Positions 51,927 through 61,707 of a stretch of 64,000 bases of DNA are shown one piece after another (the stretch's first letter is position 1; the number at the start of each line of letters is the position of its first letter). A program made the position numbers and the translations under genes. The stretch is from Kineothrix alysoides. Its GTDB lineage: Bacteria > Bacillota > Clostridia > Lachnospirales > Lachnospiraceae. The notes beneath the pieces are model-generated. The model saw only the letters and a list, made by a program, of their open reading frames with translations. It was not told where the DNA came from and ran no database searches. The DNA lies in NCBI RefSeq assembly GCF_000732725.1, contig NZ_JPNB01000002.1, forward strand, positions 1,302,001 to 1,366,000, given 5' to 3'.

Positions 51927-51944
51927 ACATGTGAAGCAACATGT
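51927..51944 (+). promoter_or_regulatory. ACATGT direct repeat, possible regulator site
   Basis: ACATGT-N6-ACATGT (51927-51932, 51939-51944), 12 bp period, in the leader of the binding-protein gene. It may bind the AraC-type regulator. Pattern only; no matching second copy was found in the window. Confidence 0.35.
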
Positions 51945-52002
51945 ATGTTAGAGTAATAAATGTAACAAGTAGTCATAATTCAATTTAAGGGAGGATATTT
52001 TA

Positions 52003-53193
52003 ATGAAGAAAAAATTACTTAGCCTTATTCTTGCAGCTACTATGGTAGCAAGCCTGTTGGCAGGATGCGGAAGCACCAGCAAAACGACAAGCGAACCGGC
52101 AGCAACAGAGACGGCACCAGCTGCAGAGACAAAGGAAGAAGCGGCACCTGCAGAAGAGACAGAAGCAGCAGACGGCGTACAGGTCGGAATCGTACTTCCT
52201 ACGAAGGATGAGCCGAGATGGTTACAGGATCAGGCACAGTTTGAATCCATTTTAGGCGACGCAGGATTCACAAATCAGGTTTTATTCAGCCAGGGTTCTT
52301 CCGCAACTGAAAAAACTAACGTAGAAACACTGATTTCCCAGGGTATCAAGGTTCTTATCATCTGTGCACAGGATGGTGCGGCAGCAGCGGCAGCAGTAGA
52401 AGAGGCTAAAGATGCAGGAATCACCGTTATCGCATATGACAGATTGATTACCGGAACAGATGCAGTTGATTATTATGTAACCTTTGATAGCTTCGCAGTA
52501 GGCGCAGCACAGGGACAATATCTGATTGACAATGCACCTGAAGGCACGGGCGTTCCGCTTTACTTATATGCAGGCGCAGCAACAGATAACAACGCATTTA
52601 TCTTCTTCGAAGGCGCTTGGAGTGTTCTTCAGCCCAAGATTGCTGACGGAACTTTCGTAATTGCTAACTCTTCTGAAGCAGTTGCTTTACAGGACAAAGC
52701 AGAGCTGAGCCGTGAAGAAGAAGGCAAGATTATCGGTCAGGTTACTACTGACTGGGATTTCAACGTTGCTAAATCCAAAGCAGAAGCACATTTGACAGCA
52801 GCAGGCGCAGACATGAAGGGTGACGTTCTTGTACTCGCTCCTAACGATGGTACGGCTCGGTCTATCGCAGACGTATTTGCAACAGATAAAGACGTAACAA
52901 GCTATGTTGTAACTGGTCAGGACTCCGAGAAAGCTTCCGTTCAGTACGTAATCGACGGCAAGCAGTCCATGACGGTATTCAAGGATACACGTACATTGGC
53001 ATCCGACTCCGTAGCAATGGCAGTTTCCGTACTTAACGGCGAAACACCTGCTACAGATACAACTTACAACAACGAAGTAAAAGACGTTCCGGCTAAACAG
53101 ACGGCTATCGTAGTAGTATCTCAGGATAACGTAAAAGCAGCTCTTATCGATTCCGGATATTATGATGCTTCAGAATTCACTGGATTAGAATAA
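52003..53193 (+). CDS. chvE: Monosaccharide-binding lipoprotein (ChvE type)
   Basis: 396 residues. The signal ends in LLAGC (Cys about 22), with a Glu/Ala/Thr-rich tether to about 60. A ChvE-type binding fold follows (GVQVGIVLPTKDEPRWLQDQ near the start of the mature domain, then VKVLIICAQDGAA-like and VIAYDRLITGTDAVDYYVTFD blocks). With the ATPase at 53318 and permease at 54856 it matches the multiple-monosaccharide ChvE-GguA-GguB importer, whose known sugars include glucose, galactose, xylose and arabinose. Arabinose or galactose would fit the glycosidases upstream. GGGAGG lies before the ATG. Codon use is strongly biased, suggesting high expression. Confidence 0.88.
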   Translation: MKKKLLSLILAATMVASLLAGCGSTSKTTSEPAATETAPAAETKEEAAPAEETEAADGVQVGIVLPTKDEPRWLQDQAQFESILGDAGFTNQVLFSQGSSATEKTNVETLISQGIKVLIICAQDGAAAAAAVEEAKDAGITVIAYDRLITGTDAVDYYVTFDSFAVGAAQGQYLIDNAPEGTGVPLYLYAGAATDNNAFIFFEGAWSVLQPKIADGTFVIANSSEAVALQDKAELSREEEGKIIGQVTTDWDFNVAKSKAEAHLTAAGADMKGDVLVLAPNDGTARSIADVFATDKDVTSYVVTGQDSEKASVQYVIDGKQSMTVFKDTRTLASDSVAMAVSVLNGETPATDTTYNNEVKDVPAKQTAIVVVSQDNVKAALIDSGYYDASEFTGLE

Positions 53194-53226
53194 TTAATAA
53201 AAGATGAACGATTAGTAATTTAGAAG

Positions 53227-53266
53227 GGTCGGCTTTAAATAATTAATAGTTTAAAGCCGACCTTTC
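53227..53266 (+). terminator. Attenuating hairpin after the binding-protein gene
   Basis: Perfect GGTCGGCTTTAAA (53227-53239) / TTTAAAGCCGACC (53250-53262), followed by TTTC. It probably lowers expression of ATPase and permease relative to the binding protein. Confidence 0.8.
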
Positions 53267-53317
53267 AAACACGAATGGGGTGTAAACCCCTTTTATGCAT
53301 GTGGAAGGAGGCAGGGC

Positions 53318-54844
53318 ATGAGTGATTATATACTTGAAATGAGAAATATCACAAAACTGTTCCCGGGAGTAAAAGCCTTAGACAATGTAAATTTTGAAGT
53401 AAAACGTGGGGAAATCCATTGTCTGGTAGGAGAAAACGGAGCAGGGAAATCTACCCTTATGAAAGTATTGTCCGGAGTACACCAGCACGGATCATATTCA
53501 GGAGATATTGTTTATAACGGTGAAGTACAACAGTTTAAATCCATCGCCGATAGCGAAGGAAAAGGAATCGCAATCATTTATCAGGAACTTGCACTTGTTC
53601 CTGAGCTTAGTATTTATGAAAATATATATTTCGGACATGAAATTATGAACGGAAGAAATATTGACTGGAATAAAACGATTGTAAGCGCGACGGAGGTGTT
53701 GAAAAAGGTACGTCTGGACGTAGACCCTTCAATGAAGGTAAAAAACCTGGGCGTAGGAAATCAGCAGCTCGTAGAAATCGCGAAGGCACTTAGCAAGGAC
53801 GTAAAGCTGCTCATATTAGATGAGCCTACGGCGGCGCTTAATGAAGATGATAGCAAAAACTTATTGGAACTCATAAAAGAACTGAAACAGCAGGGAGTTA
53901 CCTGCATTATGATTTCCCACAAGCTGAAAGAGATTACAGCGATTGCGGATACCATTACCGTTTTGCGCGACGGTTCTACGATTTGCTCTATGGACACGTC
54001 AAAGCAGGCGATAACGGAGGCGGAAATCATTAAGCATATGGTTGGAAGGGAAATTGACAACATTTATCCCAAGCGTGAGAAGAAAAATATCGGGGATGTT
54101 TGTTTGGAAATAAAGAATTGGACAGTTGAAGATCCGGTAAAAGGAAAAGAAATTCTCCACAATATCAATCTGAACGTGCGAAAAGGAGAAATCGTAGGAC
54201 TTCAGGGGCTGATGGGAGCAGGAAGAACCGAATTCGCACTTAGCCTGTTCGGTAATCCCGCGGGTTATAAGATTACTGATGGAGAGGCTTTTTTAGAGGG
54301 AGAGAAGGTTGTCTTTAAAAGGCCGAAGGACGCGATTAAGAGCGGAGTAGCGTACGTTACCGAGGACAGAAAGGGTAACGGACTCGTTCTTATCCAAGAT
54401 ATAAAATATAACATTACGATTTCCAATCTCGAGGAATTACAAGAGGGAATCTCAATTAATGAAAATGAAGAAATAAACATAGCTAATGAATTCAAAAATT
54501 CCATCAATATTAAGACACCCTCGATTATGCAGAAGGTCGGCAATTTGAGCGGAGGTAACCAACAGAAGGTACAGCTTGCAAAATGGCTGTTCGTAAAGCC
54601 CAAGGTACTGATACTGGATGAGCCTACGAGAGGTATCGACGTAGGAGCGAAATACGAAATCTACACGCTTATGAATAAGCTGGTAGAAGAGGGAATGAGC
54701 ATTATTATGATATCATCGGAGCTTCCGGAAGTACTTGGCATGAGCGACAGGCTTTACGTTATGTCAGCAGGAAGCATAGCGGGCGAGCTGTCTGCAGAGG
54801 AAGCGGATGAAAACAAGGTCATGGAAATGGCTATCAAATCATAG
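53318..54844 (+). CDS. gguA: Multiple-monosaccharide ABC transporter ATPase (GguA/MmsA type)
   Basis: 508 residues, two ABC domains. The first has Walker A GENGAGKST near 35-43, signature LGVGNQQLVEIAKAL and Walker B LLILDEPTAAL. The second has A-loop GLMGAGRTEFALSLFG, LSGGNQQKVQLAKWL and VLILDEPTRGIDVGAK. All catalytic positions expected for this family are present in domain 1. It lies downstream of the binding protein, with AAGGAGG ahead of the ATG, and upstream of its permease by 11 bases. The GguA name is given on overall context and the distinctive long permease partner. Confidence 0.92.
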   Translation: MSDYILEMRNITKLFPGVKALDNVNFEVKRGEIHCLVGENGAGKSTLMKVLSGVHQHGSYSGDIVYNGEVQQFKSIADSEGKGIAIIYQELALVPELSIYENIYFGHEIMNGRNIDWNKTIVSATEVLKKVRLDVDPSMKVKNLGVGNQQLVEIAKALSKDVKLLILDEPTAALNEDDSKNLLELIKELKQQGVTCIMISHKLKEITAIADTITVLRDGSTICSMDTSKQAITEAEIIKHMVGREIDNIYPKREKKNIGDVCLEIKNWTVEDPVKGKEILHNINLNVRKGEIVGLQGLMGAGRTEFALSLFGNPAGYKITDGEAFLEGEKVVFKRPKDAIKSGVAYVTEDRKGNGLVLIQDIKYNITISNLEELQEGISINENEEINIANEFKNSINIKTPSIMQKVGNLSGGNQQKVQLAKWLFVKPKVLILDEPTRGIDVGAKYEIYTLMNKLVEEGMSIIMISSELPEVLGMSDRLYVMSAGSIAGELSAEEADENKVMEMAIKS

Positions 54845-54855
54845 GAGGTTGCAAA

Positions 54856-56067
54856 ATGGAGAAGACAATAAAAAAAGAACCGGAAAAAAGAAGTCTTGGA
54901 AAAGAGCTTACCGGTTTGGTAAAAGCAAATATCAGGGACTACATGATGTACATAGCATTGATTATCATCATGGTGTTCTTTTCATGGAAGACGAACGGTG
55001 GATTTATTCAGGCGAGAAACATATCCAACTTGATTAATCAGGCAGGATATGTAGCGGTGTTGGCTATCGGTATGACGCTGATTCTTATCTTAAAGCACAT
55101 CGACCTCTCCGTAGGCTATGTGGCGGGATTCTGTGGTGCTGTGGCGGCGATTCTGATGACACAGGCAGGCTTAAACGAATGGGTTGCCATTCCTATTGTA
55201 CTTCTACTGGGATTGGTAATTGGTCTGTATCAGGGAGTTCTGGTAACCAGAGTAGGGGTTCCGGCTTTCGTTACCACACTGGCTGGCATGTTTATGTTCC
55301 GGGGTCTTTTGAACTTGACCTTGCAGAAAACGGGAACCATCATCGTGCCGAACAAAGGATTTAACGCACTTTCTAACGGCTTTATACCGGATATTCCGGG
55401 ACTGGATTTAGGCTTTCATTTGCTTACTTTGCTCATTGGAATTGTCATGGTCATACTGACAGTAACAACTCAGATTAAGGCTAGGAAAAACAGGCAGAAG
55501 TATAATTTCAAGGTAACCTCTACACCGGTATTTATCTGCGGACTGATTTTCATATCGGCTATCATTTTGGTTATTATATGGGTACTGGCAAAATATAGTG
55601 GCCTGCCTTGGACAGCGGTTATCGTAGCAATAGTATTGCTCATTTACAACCACATGCTGAATAAAACGAGATTGGGTCGTTATATTTATGGTATCGGTGG
55701 TAACGATCAGGCGGCGGAGCTTTCCGGAATCGATGTTAAGAAGGTAACATTATTCGCATTTTGTTCCATGAGTGTTTTGGCGGCACTTGCAGGTATCTTA
55801 TATACTTCCAGACTGCAGTCCGCAACCCCTACCGCAGGTCTTGGCTTTGAGCTCGATGCCATTGCATCTTCCTATATTGGAGGTACGGCGGTAAGCGGTG
55901 GTATTGGAAAGGTTACCAACACGATTATCGGTGCACTCGTTATTATGTCATTGACGAACGGTATGAACTTAATGGGAGTTGATATATCTTATCAATACGT
56001 TGTAAAGGGCGTTATTTTCATTATTGCAGTTGCATTTGACGTAAGAACCCGTTCAAAAGGAAGATGA
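54856..56067 (+). CDS. gguB: Multiple-monosaccharide ABC transporter permease (GguB/MmsB type)
   Basis: 403 residues, longer than RbsC-type permeases because of an inserted segment between membrane helices (about residues 195-255), as in the GguB/MmsB group. The family loop KHIDLSVGYVAGFCGA is near 80, and the coupling region GGNDQAAELSGIDVKKV near 280. About ten membrane segments. AGGAGG lies before the ATG. It should import monosaccharides delivered by the ChvE-type protein. Confidence 0.92.
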   Translation: MEKTIKKEPEKRSLGKELTGLVKANIRDYMMYIALIIIMVFFSWKTNGGFIQARNISNLINQAGYVAVLAIGMTLILILKHIDLSVGYVAGFCGAVAAILMTQAGLNEWVAIPIVLLLGLVIGLYQGVLVTRVGVPAFVTTLAGMFMFRGLLNLTLQKTGTIIVPNKGFNALSNGFIPDIPGLDLGFHLLTLLIGIVMVILTVTTQIKARKNRQKYNFKVTSTPVFICGLIFISAIILVIIWVLAKYSGLPWTAVIVAIVLLIYNHMLNKTRLGRYIYGIGGNDQAAELSGIDVKKVTLFAFCSMSVLAALAGILYTSRLQSATPTAGLGFELDAIASSYIGGTAVSGGIGKVTNTIIGALVIMSLTNGMNLMGVDISYQYVVKGVIFIIAVAFDVRTRSKGR

Positions 56068-56110
56068 GGAATAGCATCGCTCAAAGGTAATTAGGGAGAT
56101 ACGGAATATA

Positions 56111-58225
56111 ATGAAGAAATATATTGGGAATACGGGGAAGAAAAATCAACACGGTAAAAAAGGATTTACCATGGGAATCAGGGCAAAGCTGCTAATGGCT
56201 TTTGCCCTTCCTGTGGTTTTTGTTATTTTGCTTGGAATCATCTCTTACAGGCAGACTGCAAGTTCTCTGCAGGAACTCTATAAGACGTCCACCATGCAAA
56301 TCTTAGGGAAGTCTGCGGACTATCTGGAAGTGCTCATGCTGAAGGTGGAAGCCACTGCATATTCTATTTCTCAGGAAAAAGATTTAGTCTCTTATTTCAG
56401 CGGAACGCCGGAGGAAGGAGTGGATTTCGATTATGTGGATACAAAATTTAAATCGCTGCTGAGTACGGATGAGTATGTGGAAAATGGATATTTTATTGCA
56501 ATAAAAGGTGGAAAACATATAAGCACCAACCCGGAGGTCGCCTTTGGCTCGGATGCTTATGACAAATTTATGGCTTCCAAGGACTATTTGGAGGTGACGT
56601 CAAGAAATAGGAAGGTTTGGCTGGGGGAGAGCGGATTTCTGTCAGGATACAAGCCCGTTCCTCAAAATGCTTATGAAAATCGAAGCATGACGGTAGTATT
56701 TCGTGTGGATAACGTACTCACAGGAGAGGACATTGGCTTTCTTATTCTAGAGGTGAGAAACAGTGTTATGGAAAAGCTTCTTGGAGAAATCAACCTTGGC
56801 AACAACAGCACGGTTCTCTTAGCAGCACAGGATAATACTGAAATAACAACGCCGGAAAACTATTCTGCAACACCGGAGGATAAGCTCATAACTTCCACGA
56901 AGGCATATGAAAAGATGCAGCAGAGCGTGGACAAATCGGGTTCCTTCAATATTACCTATAAGGGTCAGGGAACATGGATGTGCTACTATTACATAGGCGA
57001 TATCGGTAACAGCATAGTGGGCTTGATACCCAATGCCACCATGCTGGAGCAGGCCAACGGGATTAAGCTAAATACCATTATGATAGTGATTGTTCTCTCT
57101 GTTATTATGTCTCTGCTCGCCTCCTTAATTGCCGTAGGTATTGGAACGAACATCAGGAATATCATAACAGGGGTTGAGGAAGCGGCGAAGGGCGACTTGA
57201 CGATTGCGATTAAGACGAAACGCAAAGATGAGTTCGCAGTGCTGTGCGCCAGTGTCAACAACATGATTGCCGCTATGAAGGAGCTGATTACGAAAGTTGC
57301 CGAAGGAGCTTTGCAAGTGGATGAAGCGGTAACTAAAGTCGGCGGTATGAACACAGGTGTGTACGAGGTTACGGAAGGATTATCCTGTTCCATAGCTCAG
57401 ATTCAAAGCGGTGCCGAGTATCAAGAGGAAGGTGCGAGAAACTGCCTGAATAATATGGACAATTTAGCGGAAAAAATCACTCTCGTAGAAAACAATACGA
57501 AAGAAATTCAAAAGATTTCCAACGACGGAAAGACTTTGGTCAGCTCCGGTATCGGTATCATGGAAAAGCTGTACAATACTTCGGAGATGACCACGGGAAA
57601 CCTTCAGGAAATCGTAGGGGAGTTAGAGGAACTGGGTGATTCTGTGTCAAATATCAATCGGATTATCGAGGTAATCACGGAGGTTGCAGACCAGACGAAC
57701 CTGCTGGCTTTAAATGCCAGTATTGAAGCTGCCAGAGCCGGGGAAGCAGGAAAAGGATTTTCGGTGGTAGCTTCTGAGGTAAAAAACCTTGCGGCCCAGT
57801 CGGTAATGGCGGCGGAACAAATAAAGGATATTATCGGAGAAGTGCAGAAACGAAGCGGCGAGATACTCGAGCATGCGGGACAGACCGGAAATGTCTTAAA
57901 GTCGCAGGAGCAGGCGGTGGACCGGGCGGTAGAAGCCTTTAAGGATATGGACGCATATATGGAGCGTCTTTCAGGTAATATCGATGAAATCATGGTGCAG
58001 ACGCAGGCCATAGACCGGGAGAAGGAGACCACCCTGGGCGCGGTGCAGTCTATTTCCTCTATCATAGAGCAGAATGCAGCGGCCACCGTACACATGGGAC
58101 AAGACGTGGGCAAACAGAAGAGGCAGGTGGAAGAACTGTCTCATTGTGCGGAAAATCTGCAAGAGGTATCCAAGGAGTTGAAAACCGCAATTCGAATATT
58201 TACGATAGATAAGAATACGGATTAA
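56111..58225 (+). CDS. Methyl-accepting chemotaxis protein (dCache type)
   Basis: 704 residues. The first membrane helix is at about 25-45, a large extracellular domain of about 270 residues follows (double-Cache-like, with [20 protein letters not shown] near 200), then a second helix at about 320-343 and HAMP to about 400. The signalling domain carries the tip [19 protein letters not shown] near 535. It lies 44 bases after the sugar permease and is probably co-transcribed, giving a transporter-chemoreceptor pair like the one in the first operon. It ends at the terminator at 58259. Confidence 0.92.
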   Translation: MKKYIGNTGKKNQHGKKGFTMGIRAKLLMAFALPVVFVILLGIISYRQTASSLQELYKTSTMQILGKSADYLEVLMLKVEATAYSISQEKDLVSYFSGTPEEGVDFDYVDTKFKSLLSTDEYVENGYFIAIKGGKHISTNPEVAFGSDAYDKFMASKDYLEVTSRNRKVWLGESGFLSGYKPVPQNAYENRSMTVVFRVDNVLTGEDIGFLILEVRNSVMEKLLGEINLGNNSTVLLAAQDNTEITTPENYSATPEDKLITSTKAYEKMQQSVDKSGSFNITYKGQGTWMCYYYIGDIGNSIVGLIPNATMLEQANGIKLNTIMIVIVLSVIMSLLASLIAVGIGTNIRNIITGVEEAAKGDLTIAIKTKRKDEFAVLCASVNNMIAAMKELITKVAEGALQVDEAVTKVGGMNTGVYEVTEGLSCSIAQIQSGAEYQEEGARNCLNNMDNLAEKITLVENNTKEIQKISNDGKTLVSSGIGIMEKLYNTSEMTTGNLQEIVGELEELGDSVSNINRIIEVITEVADQTNLLALNASIEAARAGEAGKGFSVVASEVKNLAAQSVMAAEQIKDIIGEVQKRSGEILEHAGQTGNVLKSQEQAVDRAVEAFKDMDAYMERLSGNIDEIMVQTQAIDREKETTLGAVQSISSIIEQNAAATVHMGQDVGKQKRQVEELSHCAENLQEVSKELKTAIRIFTIDKNTD

Positions 58226-58258
58226 TCTGAATTAAAAAAAGAAAGTTACATATGTATT

Positions 58259-58293
58259 AAAGGACCCACAGCTTTTTGCCGGGTCCTTTTTCC
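58259..58293 (+). terminator. Terminator of the second sugar operon
   Basis: AAAGGACCC (58259-58267) pairs with GGGTCCTTT (58281-58289), then TTCC. Confidence 0.8.
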
Positions 58294-58406
58294 TTTATTC
58301 TTTTGATAATATACTGTTTGTTTATTCTGCATTTGTTGTTATAATAAGAATAAAGTAATCTCGGAAGACAAGAACACAATTGCCGAAGAATTGGGGGGAG
58401 ATATTC

Positions 58407-59735
58407 ATGAGAAGCGAAAGAGAAATGATGGACCTTATCATCGGAACAGCGGAAAGAGAAGACCGTATCCGGGGAGTTTATATGAACGGTTCCAGGACCA
58501 ATAGGAATGCGCCAAAAGATATATTTCAGGATTATGACATCGTATATGTGGTAACTGAGACAGCATCTTTTATTGAACAGGAAAGCTGGATCGACGTTTT
58601 CGGAGAGCGGCTGTACATGCAATTTCCTGAGAAAATGGACGGTATATTAGGACATGAGTGCGATTTCGAAAATTGTTACGGGTATCTGATGCAGCTTGCC
58701 GATGGCAACCGTTTAGACCTTCACCTTCAGACATTGGAATACAGCGTTAAGGATATGAAGCAGGACAGGCTGTGCATTGTTCTTCTGGATAAGGATAAAG
58801 CATTCCCTCAGATTCCTCCTTCTACCGATGAAGACCACTGGGTGAAAAGGCCTTTGGAAGAGGAATATCTGTGCAGCTGCAACGAATTCTGGTGGCTGCT
58901 CAACAATATGGGAAAGGGCCTGTGGCGCGGGGAGATAACCTATGCCATGGACATGCTGAATTTTTATGTCAGGCCGGAATTCATTAAGATGCTTTCCTGG
59001 TATGTAGGCATACATACTTATTTTTCCAGCAGCATAGGAAAGTCGGGAAAGTATCTTTATAAGTTTTTATCTCAGGATAAAATGGAGCGGATACTGCTTA
59101 CATATCCGGCGGGGAACCCGGAGTCTGTATGGCAGTCGCTATTTGAAATGTGTGACTTTTTTGATGCCCTGGCGCGGGAGGTCGGACGTGGTTTAGGATA
59201 TGCCTATAATGAAAAAGAAGCGCATAACAGCAGACTGTTTTTAGACTGCACCTATGAACTTCCCGGAGATGCCAAAGAAATATTGATGGTACGAAGGATG
59301 AAGGAACAGGATGTGGAGGAGATTGCCCGGATATGGCTGGAGGCCAATATGGAAGCTCATGACTTCATTTCTGAAGACTATTGGCTCGGCAATTATGAAG
59401 CGGTTAAAAATCAGCTATACGAGTCTGAAGCTTACGTTTATGAGGATCATGAGGGCATTCAGGGCTTTGCAGGAATAAACAAGGGCTACCTCGAAGGTAT
59501 TTTCGTAAAAGGCTCGATGCGTTCCAAGGGCGTAGGAAAGGCCCTTATGGACATATGCAAATCGAAGTATTTTAAAATAAGCCTTCATGTATATTGTAAG
59601 AACAAAAAGGCTGTTAATTTTTATATGAGAGAAGGTTTTCAGATAAACAAGAGGTATGCAGAAGCACGAACGGACGACATAAAGTCGGATTTGGCCGGAT
59701 GTACCGAATTCGAAATGATATGGCAGAAAGAATGA
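58407..59735 (+). CDS. ANT(6)-like nucleotidyltransferase fused to GNAT acetyltransferase
   Basis: 442 residues from ATG 58407, eight bases after GGGGGGAG; an upstream in-frame start at 58380 lacks one. Residues 1-285 resemble streptomycin 6-adenylyltransferases: the nucleotidyltransferase motif YMNGSRTNRNAPKD followed by DYDIVYVV, then RLDLHLQTLE and a C-terminal helical part. Residues 292-442 are a GNAT domain (VRRMKEQDVEEIARIWLEA, acetyl-CoA loop RSKGVGKALMD, and NKKAVNFYMREGFQ). Stand-alone ANT(6) enzymes are about 285 residues, so this is a true fusion. It may inactivate an aminoglycoside or modify another small molecule at two positions; activity is inferred from family only. Confidence 0.85.
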   Translation: MRSEREMMDLIIGTAEREDRIRGVYMNGSRTNRNAPKDIFQDYDIVYVVTETASFIEQESWIDVFGERLYMQFPEKMDGILGHECDFENCYGYLMQLADGNRLDLHLQTLEYSVKDMKQDRLCIVLLDKDKAFPQIPPSTDEDHWVKRPLEEEYLCSCNEFWWLLNNMGKGLWRGEITYAMDMLNFYVRPEFIKMLSWYVGIHTYFSSSIGKSGKYLYKFLSQDKMERILLTYPAGNPESVWQSLFEMCDFFDALAREVGRGLGYAYNEKEAHNSRLFLDCTYELPGDAKEILMVRRMKEQDVEEIARIWLEANMEAHDFISEDYWLGNYEAVKNQLYESEAYVYEDHEGIQGFAGINKGYLEGIFVKGSMRSKGVGKALMDICKSKYFKISLHVYCKNKKAVNFYMREGFQINKRYAEARTDDIKSDLAGCTEFEMIWQKE

Positions 59736-59752
59736 AAGGGAGCTATAAATAA

Positions 59753-60418
59753 ATGATAAAGTATGGAAAAACATTGGCTATATGCCTTGCCGTATTGCTG
59801 ATGGCAGGCTGTGGAGGTCCACCGGCGGAGAAAATAGAAAAGGCGAGAAGCGTGTACTCGGAGCTGGTAAACAGGCATAATGAAGTGATTGAGGTATATG
59901 CTGATGTGGAAGACAACTCTTTGGACGGGGAGCTGGACGGCATGGCGGAGAAAATCAACCTTATCGGGCAGCAGGATGTAGAACAAATGTCAGAGGAGGA
60001 ACTGGATGCCACCATCGAAGAGCTGCAGGCGAATATAGCGATGTACGACGGCCTTTTGGAATCTATCGGACAGATGAGGGGAATAGAACCGGCAGATAAT
60101 GCGTCAAGTATTTCGGTAACGATTAGAAATAATACGGGAGTGGATTTGCAGGAGGTCTATTTATACAGGGCATCGGAAGAGTCTGAGAAGGTGAATCTGG
60201 CGGAGGATATCGGTGGCCTGGGAGGCTTTGGCGTTCTTAGTATTGTTAATATTTATATGACAGGAGAAGAAACGGTATGGCATCTGGAAGCGCTTGATAC
60301 CGGCGGAAAAATTATAGAATCTGCGGATATAGGATTTGACGGTTACCAGAATAAAGAGGTAACGATAAATATGGAATACAGCTTTGATTCGATGGAAGGC
60401 TGGATAGAGCTGGAATAA
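59753..60418 (+). CDS. Putative lipoprotein, unknown function
   Basis: 221 residues with a lipoprotein signal (LLMAGC, Cys about 20). A helical region (about 25-120) with acidic runs precedes a beta-rich C-terminal domain (SISVTIRNNTGVDLQEVYLY). That second half resembles small Ig-like lipoprotein domains, but I cannot name a family. GGGAG precedes the ATG; the gene starts 17 bases after the ANT(6)-GNAT gene, so they may be co-transcribed. Confidence 0.7.
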   Translation: MIKYGKTLAICLAVLLMAGCGGPPAEKIEKARSVYSELVNRHNEVIEVYADVEDNSLDGELDGMAEKINLIGQQDVEQMSEEELDATIEELQANIAMYDGLLESIGQMRGIEPADNASSISVTIRNNTGVDLQEVYLYRASEESEKVNLAEDIGGLGGFGVLSIVNIYMTGEETVWHLEALDTGGKIIESADIGFDGYQNKEVTINMEYSFDSMEGWIELE

Positions 60419-60503
60419 ATGTCAAGATCCTGCTAAGCAGTATTTCCGGGTATTAATTGCTGCTATGAAGCCAAAGGCAGAATAATGTTATTGTTTACAC
60501 AGT

Positions 60504-60664
60504 AGCTTAACACTTGCTGTTAAGCTGCGCAAGAATATGATTCAAGAGTGATTTCTGCTTCGCGGAGCGAATTTAAATGCAGAAATCATGCGTTACTGAG
60601 AACGGAGTGAACAGTAACAGAATAATCATAATCTTGTCGAATGGAGCGAAATATTCTTGACAAG
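60504..60664. repeat. Array of four hairpins before tRNA-Phe
   Basis: Four consecutive inverted repeats: AGCTTAACA/TGTTAAGCT (60504-60526), GATTTCTGC/GCAGAAATC (60550-60587, with an inner TTCGC-GGA-GCGAA), GTTACTG/CAGTAAC (60592-60618) and CTTGTC/GACAAG (60633-60664, inner GAAT/ATTC). The last three carry GGAGCGAA or GGAGTGAA in the loop. They fill most of the 302-base gap, in which no gene is seen. Confidence 0.7.
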
Positions 60665-60720
60665 CATACATAATACACGATAAAATACCAATGTTGCCGA
60701 GGGACATATTCGGCGTACAT

Positions 60721-60793
<73 letters not shown>

Positions 60794-60973
60794 TTTTTTT
60801 ATTGCCTTTTTAATAGAAATCCAAGAAAAATGCACAAAAATCTACGGGACATAATAGGGCAAATAAGACAAAGATGGAAGAAAAGTGCAAAATAAGGTAG
60901 TAAAATCCTTATTTACGGGTAAAATATAAGTAGGACACTATGAAACATTTTATTGAAGAAAAGAAGGGATGAC

Positions 60974-61495
60974 ATGTTTGAGAAAGGAGAATACGTTGTA
61001 TATGGAAACACGGGAGTGTGCAGGATCGAGGATATTACCACACTCGATATGAAAGATGTGTCGGGAAGCAGGCTATACTATATTTTAATTCCCCGCCATC
61101 AAAGGGAAAGCAAGATATTTACGCCGGTGGACAGCGAAAAAACCGTTATGAGAGCGGTGCTGACGAAGGCGGAAGCGGATGCGTTAATTAATGATATTCC
61201 TGACATTGAAGAGCTCTGGGTGGGCGATGATAAGCAAAGGGAAGAGAAGTATAAGGAAACTATCCGCAGCGGTGAGTGCAGAGACTGGATAAGGGTCATA
61301 AAAACGTTGTATGTCCGCAAGCAGAGAAGAATTGCGCAAGGAAAGAAAACAACGGTAATGGATGAAAAATATTTAAGGATGGCAGAAGATAATCTGTATT
61401 CAGAGCTGTCGGTTTCGCTGGAGATACCGAAGGAGCAGATGCAGGAATATATCACCGATCGCATATTGGAGATGGACGCGCAGGAAAGTAAATAG
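60974..61495 (+). CDS. CarD-family transcriptional regulator
   Basis: 173 residues from ATG 60974, five bases after AGAAGGG; an upstream TTG at 60953 is in frame but less likely. The N-terminal CarD/TRCF RNA-polymerase-interacting domain is at about 1-60 (FEKGEYVVYGNTGVCRIEDI, with YYILIPRH). A helical C-terminal domain with a basic stretch (RKQRRIAQGKK) that usually contacts promoter DNA follows. CarD proteins bind the RNA polymerase beta subunit and stabilise open complexes at promoters such as those of rRNA. It lies alone between two tRNA genes. Confidence 0.9.
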   Translation: MFEKGEYVVYGNTGVCRIEDITTLDMKDVSGSRLYYILIPRHQRESKIFTPVDSEKTVMRAVLTKAEADALINDIPDIEELWVGDDKQREEKYKETIRSGECRDWIRVIKTLYVRKQRRIAQGKKTTVMDEKYLRMAEDNLYSELSVSLEIPKEQMQEYITDRILEMDAQESK

Positions 61496-61588
61496 AAGTT
61501 TTTAATAAAAAGTCTTGCGCATGGAAACAAAATATGGTAATATCCTAACTGTCGGTAAAATAAATAAGTCCGGTTTCGGATATTACAT

Positions 61589-61659
61589 GCGGGTGTAGTT
61601 CAATGGTAGAACACTAGCCTTCCAAGCTAGATACGTGGGTTCGATTCCCATCACCCGCT
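61589..61659 (+). tRNA. tRNA-Gly (anticodon TCC)
   Basis: Acceptor GCGGGTG / CACCCGC with discriminator T; D-arm GTTC-AATGGTA-GAAC; anticodon stem CTAGC/GCTAG with loop CTTCCAA giving TCC; T-arm GGTTCGATTCC. CCA is not encoded. Confidence 0.97.
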
Positions 61660-61672
61660 TTTTGAATTATTA

Positions 61673-61707
61673 AGGGAAGCCTTTGTTTAAAGGCTTCCCT
61701 GATTTTC
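61673..61707. terminator. Convergent terminator between tRNA-Gly and the CPBP gene
   Basis: Perfect AGGGAAGCCTTT (61673-61684) / AAAGGCTTCCCT (61689-61700), followed by GATTTTC on the plus strand. It probably ends both convergent transcripts. Confidence 0.75.

Noticed and set aside
60504-60664. CRISPR array
   Set aside because: Hairpins differ in stem and spacing, no repeated 25-40-base direct repeat and no cas genes.
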